A DNA stretch of 64,000 nt, from contig CAZUAQ010000002.1 in the NCBI GenBank assembly GCA_964618455.1, positions 62,001 through 126,000 on the forward strand, written 5' to 3'. The first letter of the stretch is position 1. Each line of letters opens with the position of its first letter. A program made the translations under genes and the position numbers. Under the pieces are notes generated by a model. It saw nothing but the letters and a program-made list of their open reading frames with translations. It was not told where the DNA came from and did not search any database. The DNA is from CAZUAQ01 sp964618455. GTDB lineage: Bacteria; Planctomycetota; Phycisphaerae; UBA1845; PWPN01. Shown here in pieces: positions 9,022-16,894 of this stretch.

Positions 9022-10116
9022 ATGTCATTCCTGGAGCCCGAAGGCTTCACCATCGGCCCCGCACGCATCGCCAACGACGCGCCGGTGTACGTCGTGGCGG
9101 AGATCGGTGTGAATCATGACGGCCGGGTGGATGTGGCCCGCGAGCTGATCCATGCCGCCGCCGATGCCGAAGCCGATGCGGTCAAGTTCCAGGTCTTTTC
9201 CGCCGATCGCCTCGTAGCCCGCAACGCTCCCGCCGCCGCCTATCAGCAGTCGGCCACCTCGGCCACGACACAGTACGAACTTCTCAAGAACCTGGAGCTG
9301 AGCGAGCGCGACTTCGCCGACCTGGCGGCCTACGCCGGGCAGTGCGGCGTCGAGTTCGTCGCCACCCCCTTTTCCGTCGAGGATCTCAACTTTCTCGTCG
9401 ATCTCGGCGTGAGGGTGCTGAAGATCGCCTCACCGGATATCGTGCATATCCCTCTGCTGGAAGCCGCCGCCGCCTCACATCTCCCGATCATCGCTTCGAC
9501 CGGAACGGCCAACGAGGATGAGATTGCCGAAGCGCTGCAGATCTTCGCCCGCCCCGATGCCGGTGCCCTGGCATTGCTCCACTGCGTCAGCAGCTACCCG
9601 ACGCGCGAAGAGGACGCCAATCTTCGCGCCATCCGCGCGCTTGGGGAAACCTTTGAATTGCCCGTGGGATTCAGCGACCACACCGCCTCCCTGACGATGG
9701 GCAGCTTTGCCGCCGCCGCCGGCGCGGTCATTATCGAAAAGCACATCACCCTCGATCGCGGTCGCCCGGGGCCCGACCATGGATTCTCGCTGGAACCGCA
9801 CCAAATGGCGGAGTACATCCGAAGCATTCGCGCGACGGAGCAGTTGCTCGGCGACGGGAGAATCGAACCGGCCAGCTGTGAAAGCGAAGTCCGCCAACTG
9901 GCTCGACGAAGCGTGGTCGCCGCCCGGGAGATTCCCAAGGGAACGCGGATCACGAGCGAACTGTTGACGCTCAAACGACCGGCGGGAGGCATCGCACCGC
10001 GCGATCTCTATCGCCTGATCGGATGCGTGGCCGCGGAGACAATCCCGGCGGACGGTCTCCTGAGTTGGGCGCGTGTGCTGGACCCGACCCCGGCGCTTGA
10101 TGCGACTCCTTCCTGA
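9022..10116 (+). CDS. neuB: N-acetylneuraminate synthase (NeuB) with C-terminal SAF domain
   Basis: NeuB condenses ManNAc with phosphoenolpyruvate to give N-acetylneuraminate. The product is 364 aa from the ATG at 9022; GGAG and AAAGG lie just upstream. The TIM-barrel domain begins with VAEIGVNHDG (residues 26-35) and includes KFQVFSADRL, the KIASPDI segment and the GFSDHT motif. The C-terminal part (about residues 295-360) is the SAF/antifreeze-like domain, with RRSVVAAREIPKGT contributing the conserved arginine to the partner subunit's active site. It lies four bases after neuA and 11 before neuC. A legionaminate synthase would look similar, so the exact sugar is inferred from context. Confidence 0.92.
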   Translation: MSFLEPEGFTIGPARIANDAPVYVVAEIGVNHDGRVDVARELIHAAADAEADAVKFQVFSADRLVARNAPAAAYQQSATSATTQYELLKNLELSERDFADLAAYAGQCGVEFVATPFSVEDLNFLVDLGVRVLKIASPDIVHIPLLEAAAASHLPIIASTGTANEDEIAEALQIFARPDAGALALLHCVSSYPTREEDANLRAIRALGETFELPVGFSDHTASLTMGSFAAAAGAVIIEKHITLDRGRPGPDHGFSLEPHQMAEYIRSIRATEQLLGDGRIEPASCESEVRQLARRSVVAAREIPKGTRITSELLTLKRPAGGIAPRDLYRLIGCVAAETIPADGLLSWARVLDPTPALDATPS

Positions 10117-10127
10117 CGGTTGGCTTC

Positions 10128-11327
10128 ATGACTTCCCGCGCCTCAACCCGCCGCCTGCCCCGCCGCCCGAAACGCATCGCGTTGATCACTGGGACGCGCG
10201 CCGAGTTCGGCATGATCGAAACGATCCTGCATGCATTGAGCGAGGAACGCCGGCTCGATCCCAAGCTGATTGTCACCGGCATGCACCTGCTCAAGCGATT
10301 CGGCCATACGATTGATACGATTCGTGAGAGCGGATGGCATGTCGACGCGACGGTACGCATGCAGACCGGCAAGGATGTGGGGGGAGACGAAGGTCACGCA
10401 TTGGGGCGCGGCATCGACGGCATCGCGAAAGCTCTGGACCGGCTGAAGTGCGACAGCGTGCTGGTTCTCGGCGATCGGATCGAGGCGTTCGCCGGCGCTT
10501 CCGCCGCCTGCCTGAGTCGACGGCTTCTGCTGCACAGTCACGGGGGAGATCGCGCGCTCGGCGACGTGGACGACCGGCTTCGCGACGCAATCACCAGAAT
10601 GGCTCACGTTCATCTGGCGGCCTCCCGGGACGCCGTTGATCGACTGAAACGCATGGGCGAAGAACCCCGACGCATCCACAACGTCGGCGCGCCGGGACTC
10701 GACGCCATTCGCGCGTTTCGTCAGTGGCTTCGCACCAATCGTACCGAAGCCGAAGACCGTCTCGCGGAGTTGGTTCCCGGCGGCGTGAAGGCGGAGTACG
10801 CTCTGGTTCTTCATCACCCTTGCGGGCGGTCCGCGGTCGAGGAAGCGCGTGTCATGCGTCGCGTGGTGCAGAGCGTCGAGAAGGCGGGGCTGAGCGGCGT
10901 CATCATTCACCCCAACACCGATCCGGGTCATTCCGGAATCGTCAAGGCCATCGGCACGCACACGCGCCGCAAAGGGTGGCCCAGTTTCCCGTCCCTGGCC
11001 CGGCCAGACTATCTCCTGCTCGCCCATCATGCCGCCCTGCTGATCGGGAACTCGTCCAGCGGCATCATCGAGTCGGCGGCCATCGGCGTTCGCGCCGTCA
11101 ATGTCGGTTCGCGCCAGCAGGGCCGACTCCGCTGCGGCCCCTCCGTCGTGGATACGTCCGAAAATCCGCAAGCGATTCGGTCGGCGATTCGAAAGGCCCT
11201 CCGGATGCCCCGGCCTTCGCCGTCGAAGTCCGTCTATGGGGACGGCAGGTCCGGTACGCGCATCAGGAAAGTTCTCGACCGTCTTATAATCACTGATCTG
11301 CTGTTAAGAAAAACCTTTACCTATTAG
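10128..11327 (+). CDS. neuC: UDP-N-acetylglucosamine 2-epimerase, hydrolysing (NeuC)
   Basis: NeuC turns UDP-GlcNAc into ManNAc and UDP, the first committed step of sialic acid synthesis. The 399-aa protein has two Rossmann-like halves (GT-B fold). The N-terminal half carries ALITGTRAEFGM (residues 16-27), the LVLGDRIEAFA segment and SHGGDRALGDVDD, matching the HIHGGD..G.IDE pattern of the family. The C-terminal half carries the UDP-binding GNSSSGIIES motif. The reading frame starts 11 bases after neuB and ends in a lysine- and threonine-containing tail. The set gives UDP-GlcNAc to CMP-sialic acid without any other gene. No sialyltransferase or transporter lies nearby. Confidence 0.88.
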   Translation: MTSRASTRRLPRRPKRIALITGTRAEFGMIETILHALSEERRLDPKLIVTGMHLLKRFGHTIDTIRESGWHVDATVRMQTGKDVGGDEGHALGRGIDGIAKALDRLKCDSVLVLGDRIEAFAGASAACLSRRLLLHSHGGDRALGDVDDRLRDAITRMAHVHLAASRDAVDRLKRMGEEPRRIHNVGAPGLDAIRAFRQWLRTNRTEAEDRLAELVPGGVKAEYALVLHHPCGRSAVEEARVMRRVVQSVEKAGLSGVIIHPNTDPGHSGIVKAIGTHTRRKGWPSFPSLARPDYLLLAHHAALLIGNSSSGIIESAAIGVRAVNVGSRQQGRLRCGPSVVDTSENPQAIRSAIRKALRMPRPSPSKSVYGDGRSGTRIRKVLDRLIITDLLLRKTFTY

Positions 11328-11435
11328 ACGGCCTGCATCGAATCTAAACCCGCATCACTTAGGGGACGATTCCTAACTCGTAAGGGAGGCTCGACTCTCT
11401 CGGTTATCGATGTTTCAATACAGGATGATAAGCCG

Positions 11436-12311
11436 ATGCCATTGCCCACGGCCGCTTCAGATCCCGCGCAAGTCGTCAAGATCGCGCTGGGAAAAATCGG
11501 GGATATCGCGACGCTGCCGGAGGTCACCGCGAAGATCATAACCGTGGTGGATGATCCCAAGAGCACGGCTCGCGATCTGCACAACATCATCAAGAACGAT
11601 CCCGCGCTGGCCACCAAGATTCTGAAGGTCGTCAACTCGGCGTTCTACGGTCTTCCGGGGCAGGTCTCCGATCTCGATCGTGCGATCGTTCTGCTCGGGC
11701 TCAGCGCCGTGAAGAACATCGCCATCTCGGCATCGATCAGCCGGCTGTTCAAGTCCGAGAAGATTACCGACGACTACAGCGCCCGCGATATCTGGAAACA
11801 CAGCGTCGCTGTGGCCGTGGCCACGCGCGAATTCTGCTGCAAAATCGGCAAAAAGGCCTTCGCCGAAGAGGCGTTCCTGGCGGGGCTGATTCATGATCTC
11901 GGCTTGCTTGTCGAACGTCAGGCCTTCCCGGATGAACTCGCCCAGGTCGTCCGGTCCGCCAATGGCGACCGACATTTCTGCACGCTCGAGCAGGAGGCGA
12001 TCGGCACCGATCACCAGGTGCTCGGCGCCGCGTTGGCCGCCAAGTGGAAATTCCCGCGCGGCCTGCAGGTCGTGCTGGGCTACCACCATCGCGTCGACAA
12101 CCTGTCCGACGACAACCGACTTCTGCCGGTGCTCGTGTACATCGCGGACGTGCTCTGCTGTCACCACGGATTCGGATTTCCGCTCACCGCTCAGGGCCAG
12201 CCGCTGGAGGACACGCTCCTCGAATCGGTCGGACTGGACGTGAGCGACTTCCATGAAATCCGGGAAAATCTCGAAGAACTCGTCTCCGCCGCGGAAGACC
12301 TGTTCAGCTAG
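11436..12311 (+). CDS. HDOD-domain protein
   Basis: The 291-aa protein is almost entirely an HDOD domain (about residues 20-220), an HD-like domain without the full catalytic metal site. Landmarks are LPEVTAKIITVVDDPKSTARD, NDPALATKILKVVNSAFYG and IVLLGLSAVKNIA. The HD position is filled by GLIHDLGLLVE. HDOD proteins act as adaptors or regulators in signalling, chemotaxis and stress responses and are not usually enzymes. There is no fused receiver or output domain. A second HDOD protein in this window (59991-62276) is fused to a histidine kinase. The 108 bases upstream contain an imperfect inverted repeat TTAGG-8-CCTAA at 11359-11376 that might be an operator. Confidence 0.88.
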   Translation: MPLPTAASDPAQVVKIALGKIGDIATLPEVTAKIITVVDDPKSTARDLHNIIKNDPALATKILKVVNSAFYGLPGQVSDLDRAIVLLGLSAVKNIAISASISRLFKSEKITDDYSARDIWKHSVAVAVATREFCCKIGKKAFAEEAFLAGLIHDLGLLVERQAFPDELAQVVRSANGDRHFCTLEQEAIGTDHQVLGAALAAKWKFPRGLQVVLGYHHRVDNLSDDNRLLPVLVYIADVLCCHHGFGFPLTAQGQPLEDTLLESVGLDVSDFHEIRENLEELVSAAEDLFS

Positions 12312-12351
12312 ACGCCCACTCCACATATCACTGATACGCGCGTCCTGAGTA

Positions 12352-12381
12352 TTGCCTTCGCCTGATCCGGTGTGATACAAT
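12352..12381 (+). promoter_or_regulatory. Sigma70-type promoter for the 12512 secreted protein
   Basis: TTGCCT at 12352-12357 and TACAAT at 12376-12381 are separated by 18 bases, with TGA directly before the -10 box (extended -10). The transcript would have a leader of about 120 bases before the ATG at 12512. Confidence 0.5.
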
Positions 12382-12511
12382 ATTCAGGTCGTGGTGACAT
12401 TGAATTCCCGCATGGTTCCGGTGTGTAACGACTGGCCTGCGCGGTGCCCATGGTGACGCGCAGCGTTCGGCATCGGTTCCCACGCCACCTCTATCCAAGG
12501 GATACGGACTT

Positions 12512-14461
12512 ATGATTGCAAGTCGCTTTCGGCGTTCTCTCGCTGCCTTGTCGGCCACTTTTCTCCTGATGGGTCAGGCACCCGAACTGACAGCACAAAC
12601 CCGTGTTCGCGGACACGCCCGTTACGAACTGATCAAGGGCAATCCATCCGCAGGCTATCGAGAGCTGTACGAAACGAATCTCTTCTTCACGCCCGCCAAC
12701 GCCAGCCAGCGCAAGGGGCGATCGCGACGGCTGGGAACGACGGTGGTCAGCGGAAGCTCCTGCACGAACATCACGGTGGGCAACGGGGAGTACTGCATCT
12801 CGGACATGGAGTTCATCGGCGGCAGCAGTTCCGGTGTCATACCTTCCGGCACTTACTCCATCCTGGTCAGCGAGCCCCTGTTCTACGTCGCGCCCAAGAT
12901 CATCGGGGGAATCACCATCACGAACGGTCAGGATCGCATCATCCATCCCGAGCTGCCGCTCGACTACTCCACGTACGATCTCAGCGACTGGGTGGGCAAT
13001 ACCGATGACGGCGACTTCCGGCCGGCGAGCAGTCCCTGGTACCAGACTTTTGAGGCGACCGGCCGAAGCATTCGCGGCGCCTCCATCGCCTTCGCCGGCA
13101 CGGCCCCCGACAACATGGCCTTTGCCATATTGCACGACAACGGCGATTCCAACCCGGCCAACTGGACCCTGGTCGCTGAGAGGACTCTGCAGGGCGTCAG
13201 CGGCCCCGGCTCCGACAACTGGGTGCGCTGGCGTTCCGATGAAGTCCCAACCCTCCCCGAGGACCGCTACGCGTTGCGCGTCACGGGTATCGGCGGGCCG
13301 CAGGGCGGCGCGTTCCAGCCCCATATCCGCGACAAGGACGGCGAGAGCTACGCCCTCGGGCAGGCCTACGATCACACGGGGACGCCGCAGAACCACGACC
13401 TGACCGGCATGGTCTTCAGTGACAACGACGGGACCGTGGTGACGATGAACAAGCGCACCCGCGGCATGGGCACGCTGAAGAGCCCCGGCTATTTCGCAAC
13501 GCGCTGGGGGCAGACCTTCACGGCGCTCGGCACATCTCTGGCGGGCATGGATGTGAAAGCGGCCGGTGGCAACGGTGTGTGGGACATCGATTTCCGCTGG
13601 CGTGTCTACCCCGCACAGGATCCCTCGGGGCCGACGGGGTCGCAGATCGGCCCGACCAAGGAATCCAACGCCGCCTGGAACCCGGGCGGTTTTCAGCAGG
13701 GAGTGAGCTACACCGAAGGCGAAGTGCCCCTGACCCCAGGCCAGACCTACATGATCAGTTTTGAGGCGGTGAATCCTCCCCCGGAGTCGTTCGGCTTCAA
13801 TCCCTACATCATGGACGATGACAGTTATTCAGGAGGTCAGGGGTACACCTGGACGGGCTCGAGCTGGCAGTCGCGTCCCCTGGACGACGTCAGCATGACG
13901 ATTCTCGAATATCTTCCTCCCGCGCCGATCATCGAGGCATTTCCCGAGTCGATCGAGCGTGAAGCCGTGGTCGGCGGATCGATCTCAAGCCAGGACACTT
14001 TCACGGTACAGAACGTCGGCTTCGGCATACTGAACTACGCATTCACCGAATCGCTGAACTGGCTGAGCGTATCTCCCATTTTCGGCAACTCCTCAGGGGA
14101 AATCGACACCATCACCATTACGTACAACAATGCGGTGATCTCCAGCCTGCCGGAAGGCACCTACAACGGAAACATCACCATCACGGATGTCGCGGCCTCC
14201 AATTCGCCGTACGACCTGCCGATCACGCTGGTCGTCCGTCCGGTCGCCTTCGATTATGATGTCGATGGCGACGTGGATATCGACGATTACGCCCATCTGC
14301 AGGAGTGCTTCACGGGAGACGGTTTCCCTCAGGCCGCCCCTGAATGCCAGAACGCCCTGCACGATGGTGACGAAGATGTTGACGCTGCCGACCTGAGCCT
14401 GTTCCTCGATTGCTTGAGCGGCGCCAACGTGGCGTACGATCCGGATTGCGAATCCCCCTGA
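12512..14461 (+). CDS. Secreted protein with BACON-like and dockerin-like domains
   Basis: The 649-aa protein starts with a signal peptide (basic N-terminus, hydrophobic core ending near GQAPELTAQ). The middle contains two related beta-rich segments, each with a phrase like SPWYQTFEATG or GQTFTALGTSLAGMDV, suggesting a duplicated lectin- or choice-of-anchor-like domain. Residues about 470-575 resemble a BACON-type Ig-like domain, with the phrase LNWLSVSPIFGNSSGEIDTITI. The C-terminus (about 580-645) holds two D-x-D-x-D repeats, DYDVDGDVDIDDYAHL and HDGDEDVDAADLSLF, as in type I dockerins and planctomycete surface proteins. No cohesin gene is in the window. Function unknown; it is probably a surface or extracellular protein. 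Confidence 0.82.
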   Translation: MIASRFRRSLAALSATFLLMGQAPELTAQTRVRGHARYELIKGNPSAGYRELYETNLFFTPANASQRKGRSRRLGTTVVSGSSCTNITVGNGEYCISDMEFIGGSSSGVIPSGTYSILVSEPLFYVAPKIIGGITITNGQDRIIHPELPLDYSTYDLSDWVGNTDDGDFRPASSPWYQTFEATGRSIRGASIAFAGTAPDNMAFAILHDNGDSNPANWTLVAERTLQGVSGPGSDNWVRWRSDEVPTLPEDRYALRVTGIGGPQGGAFQPHIRDKDGESYALGQAYDHTGTPQNHDLTGMVFSDNDGTVVTMNKRTRGMGTLKSPGYFATRWGQTFTALGTSLAGMDVKAAGGNGVWDIDFRWRVYPAQDPSGPTGSQIGPTKESNAAWNPGGFQQGVSYTEGEVPLTPGQTYMISFEAVNPPPESFGFNPYIMDDDSYSGGQGYTWTGSSWQSRPLDDVSMTILEYLPPAPIIEAFPESIEREAVVGGSISSQDTFTVQNVGFGILNYAFTESLNWLSVSPIFGNSSGEIDTITITYNNAVISSLPEGTYNGNITITDVAASNSPYDLPITLVVRPVAFDYDVDGDVDIDDYAHLQECFTGDGFPQAAPECQNALHDGDEDVDAADLSLFLDCLSGANVAYDPDCESP

Positions 14462-14486
14462 TCGACGCCCGGCGCGCGGATCGCCC

Positions 14487-15524
14487 ATGAAACTCAGCTG
14501 GCGTCGACATGTCGTGCAGCTCCGCCACCCCTGGAGCATTGCGAGCCATCCTGCGGAAGCCCTGCCCAGGAAGGAAAAGCTGATTGTCCGGATCGATCAC
14601 GACGGTCGAGCCGGCTGGGGCGAGGCATCGCCGGTCAGCTACTACGACCAGAGCAATGATTCCGCGGAAGAGGCGATGCGCGTCGCCGCGGAGATGCTCG
14701 GCAGCGATCCGTTCGCTCTCGAAGCCATTCTTACCTCCCTGTTGGCACGTTTACCCGATCAGCCGGCGGCGGTCGCGGCGGTGGACATCGCGCTGCATGA
14801 CCTTGTCGGTAAGTTGCTCGATGTCCCGCTCTGGAAGATGCTGGGACTTGATCCTCACGCCTGCCCGCCCTCCTCGTTCAGCATCGGCATCGATACGCCG
14901 GAGATCGTCGAGAGCAAAGTACGCGAAGCCCAGGGCTCCCCCATCCTCAAGATCAAGATCGGCACGGCCGACGATGCGTCGCTGCTTGAGGCGGTTCGGC
15001 GCGCCGCACCGGACGTCCCCTTGCGCGTGGACGTCAACGGCGCCTGGGCTCCGGACCAGGCCGCGGCTCGACTGTCATCGCTTGAACGTTACCGCATCGA
15101 ACTCCTGGAACAACCACTCGCCCGGGAGCATGATGCGGAGGTCGCGCGCTTGCGGGAAGCAGCGTCGATGCCGATCTACGCCGACGAAAGCTGCCTGGGG
15201 CTGAAGGATGTTCTGCGCTGCGCGGGGTACTACGACGGCATCAACATCAAACTGTGCAAATGCGGAGGTCTTCGACCGGCGTTGCGTATGATCCACACGG
15301 CGCGGGCCGCCGGATTGAAGGTGATGCTGGGCTGCATGATCGAAACGTCGGTAGGGATCGCCGCGGCGGCGCAACTCGCACCTTTGGCCGATGCCATCGA
15401 TCTGGACGGTCACCTGCTGCTGAAGGATGATCCCTTCACGGGGATCGGAGGCGAAGGCGGAAGGTTGACCCTGACGGAACGTCCCGGACTGGGTATCGAG
15501 CCGGTCGATGTCGACGATGAATAA
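14487..15524 (+). CDS. Enolase-superfamily dipeptide epimerase (L-Ala-D/L-Glu epimerase-like)
   Basis: This is a 345-aa member of the mandelate racemase/muconate lactonising subgroup. The acid-base lysines are Lys157 (in KIKIG; Lys155 precedes it) and Lys255 (in NIKLCKCGG). The metal ligands are Asp182 (RVDVNG), Glu208 (LLEQP) and Asp233 (ADES). The C-terminal DLDGHLLL motif is the D-x-D signature used to recognise dipeptide epimerases, and the GCMIETSVG loop is typical. Such enzymes epimerise L-Ala-D-Glu or other dipeptides during peptidoglycan recycling. The ATG starts 25 bases after the secreted protein's stop. The precise dipeptide is uncertain because the family is diverse. Confidence 0.87.
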   Translation: MKLSWRRHVVQLRHPWSIASHPAEALPRKEKLIVRIDHDGRAGWGEASPVSYYDQSNDSAEEAMRVAAEMLGSDPFALEAILTSLLARLPDQPAAVAAVDIALHDLVGKLLDVPLWKMLGLDPHACPPSSFSIGIDTPEIVESKVREAQGSPILKIKIGTADDASLLEAVRRAAPDVPLRVDVNGAWAPDQAAARLSSLERYRIELLEQPLAREHDAEVARLREAASMPIYADESCLGLKDVLRCAGYYDGINIKLCKCGGLRPALRMIHTARAAGLKVMLGCMIETSVGIAAAAQLAPLADAIDLDGHLLLKDDPFTGIGGEGGRLTLTERPGLGIEPVDVDDE

Positions 15525-15558
15525 GGGCCGGTACCCTCTACGATGGTTCCGACGGTGA

Positions 15559-16749
15559 TCACTTCTGGGATACTTTGCTCCCCCTTGCCTGCATGCAAAG
15601 TCTGGAGAGATTGGCCACCAGCGGCTGAAGCTCGCCGATCTCCCGATTCTCCTTGAGCTTCTTCTCCAATTCGGATGACACCTCGGTGATGGGCTCGAAC
15701 CCGTATCCGCCTCCCTGCGCTTTGAGATTGCGCACCACATCCTGCAGGCTGGCAAGGTCGTTGGAAGCGACCATTTTCTCGATCTTGCGGAGGGTAACGG
15801 GCAATTCCGCGACGAAGGCATTGATCACCTCCGTCATCGTCGGATCGCTGCGGTAGGAACTGTAGAGCGGCTCCTCCTGCATGGCCGTCAGGAGTTTGCC
15901 GAGATCCTCTTTCTTGTAAGGCTTGGCAATGTAGCGATCACAGCCCACGTCGAGACACTGTCTCCGATCCTCCTCCTGCGTCAAAGCGGTGGCTGCGACA
16001 ATGGCGCCGTTGTATCCCTGCTCGCGGAGTTCCTTGACCGCCTCGAAACCGTCCTTCACCGGCATATGCATATCCATCAGGACGACGTCGTAGATCTTCG
16101 CCATTGCCATCTTGATCGCTTCCTCTCCGTTCTCCGCCACGTCGACATCGGCATTCAAGGCCTGAAGATGCAGCTTGGTGAGTCTCACCAGTGTGGGGTC
16201 GTCATCCACGAGCAACACGCGGGAAAGAACGGCCTCCTGAGCGTAAATCGCCGGATCAATGGACTCCTCGAACTCGACGCAGACCTCGTGAATGGAGCCT
16301 TGCCCGATGTAGCGGCAATCCGAGACGCGCCCGTACACGTCGTCCCAGGTACCGTGTGGCGTGGTCAACTGCACCATGCATCGCGTGCCCGGATAAAGGA
16401 ATGTGCCGTGAAGGAAGTTCACTTCACGCTCGGAGATGTTCCGCGTGGGCACGAGATAGGCTTCCCAACTCCCGCCGCTGCTCGTGTTCTGAAGGTGGAT
16501 CGTCGTGTTTCTGCGATAGCGGAAGAGCTCGGACTTCTTCTTGCGAAAACGCGGATTCGGCGATTTCGAAGCCTCTTCATCCATCTTGTTCAGCAGGTCC
16601 TGGATGATGGCATCGTCCACACGGACCGTCTTGGTTACTGAGTTGCCTGCCTTGGTCACTGTATGATTCTGTCCACGTCGATCCACGATCCTTGCTCCGT
16701 CTACGCCTCTTGCGCGCTCCGATGGCCACTGAAAGGCCTCCCCCCCCAC
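15559..16749 (-). CDS. PilZ-like / receiver / degenerate HPt regulator
   Basis: The protein is 396 aa. Residues about 65-165 look like a PilZ-type domain: FRYRRNTTI near the start, SEREVNFLHG (the usual xSxGG position is altered) and a beta-rich end. Residues 177-295 are a receiver with acidic residues VDDD at 181-184, the phospho-acceptor Asp226 in VVLMDMHMP, Thr254 or Thr257 and Lys277 (AKPYKK). Residues about 300-390 resemble an HPt domain, but the phospho-histidine position is Arg340 in VVRNLKAQGGGYG, encoded by CGC where CAC would give histidine. The true start may be internal because the first 40 codons are poorly structured. It converges with the dipeptide epimerase, 34 bases apart. 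Confidence 0.78.
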   Translation of the reverse strand: MGGEAFQWPSERARGVDGARIVDRRGQNHTVTKAGNSVTKTVRVDDAIIQDLLNKMDEEASKSPNPRFRKKKSELFRYRRNTTIHLQNTSSGGSWEAYLVPTRNISEREVNFLHGTFLYPGTRCMVQLTTPHGTWDDVYGRVSDCRYIGQGSIHEVCVEFEESIDPAIYAQEAVLSRVLLVDDDPTLVRLTKLHLQALNADVDVAENGEEAIKMAMAKIYDVVLMDMHMPVKDGFEAVKELREQGYNGAIVAATALTQEEDRRQCLDVGCDRYIAKPYKKEDLGKLLTAMQEEPLYSSYRSDPTMTEVINAFVAELPVTLRKIEKMVASNDLASLQDVVRNLKAQGGGYGFEPITEVSSELEKKLKENREIGELQPLVANLSRLCMQARGSKVSQK

Positions 16750-16894
16750 GAGGGATTCCTAGCGTATTTCTCGACACAGGCCATAAAGCGCTTGAGAGCC
16801 ATCATCTCAGAATTGATCAATATTCGGGCGGATGGATTCCTGCCTGAGTGTCCCGGAACACCGACTCCATCAGCTTCTTCAGATCGTCTGATAA

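Noticed and set aside
11284..11289. TATAAT inside the end of neuC as a promoter for the HDOD gene
   Set aside because: No -35 box upstream at 15-19 bases.
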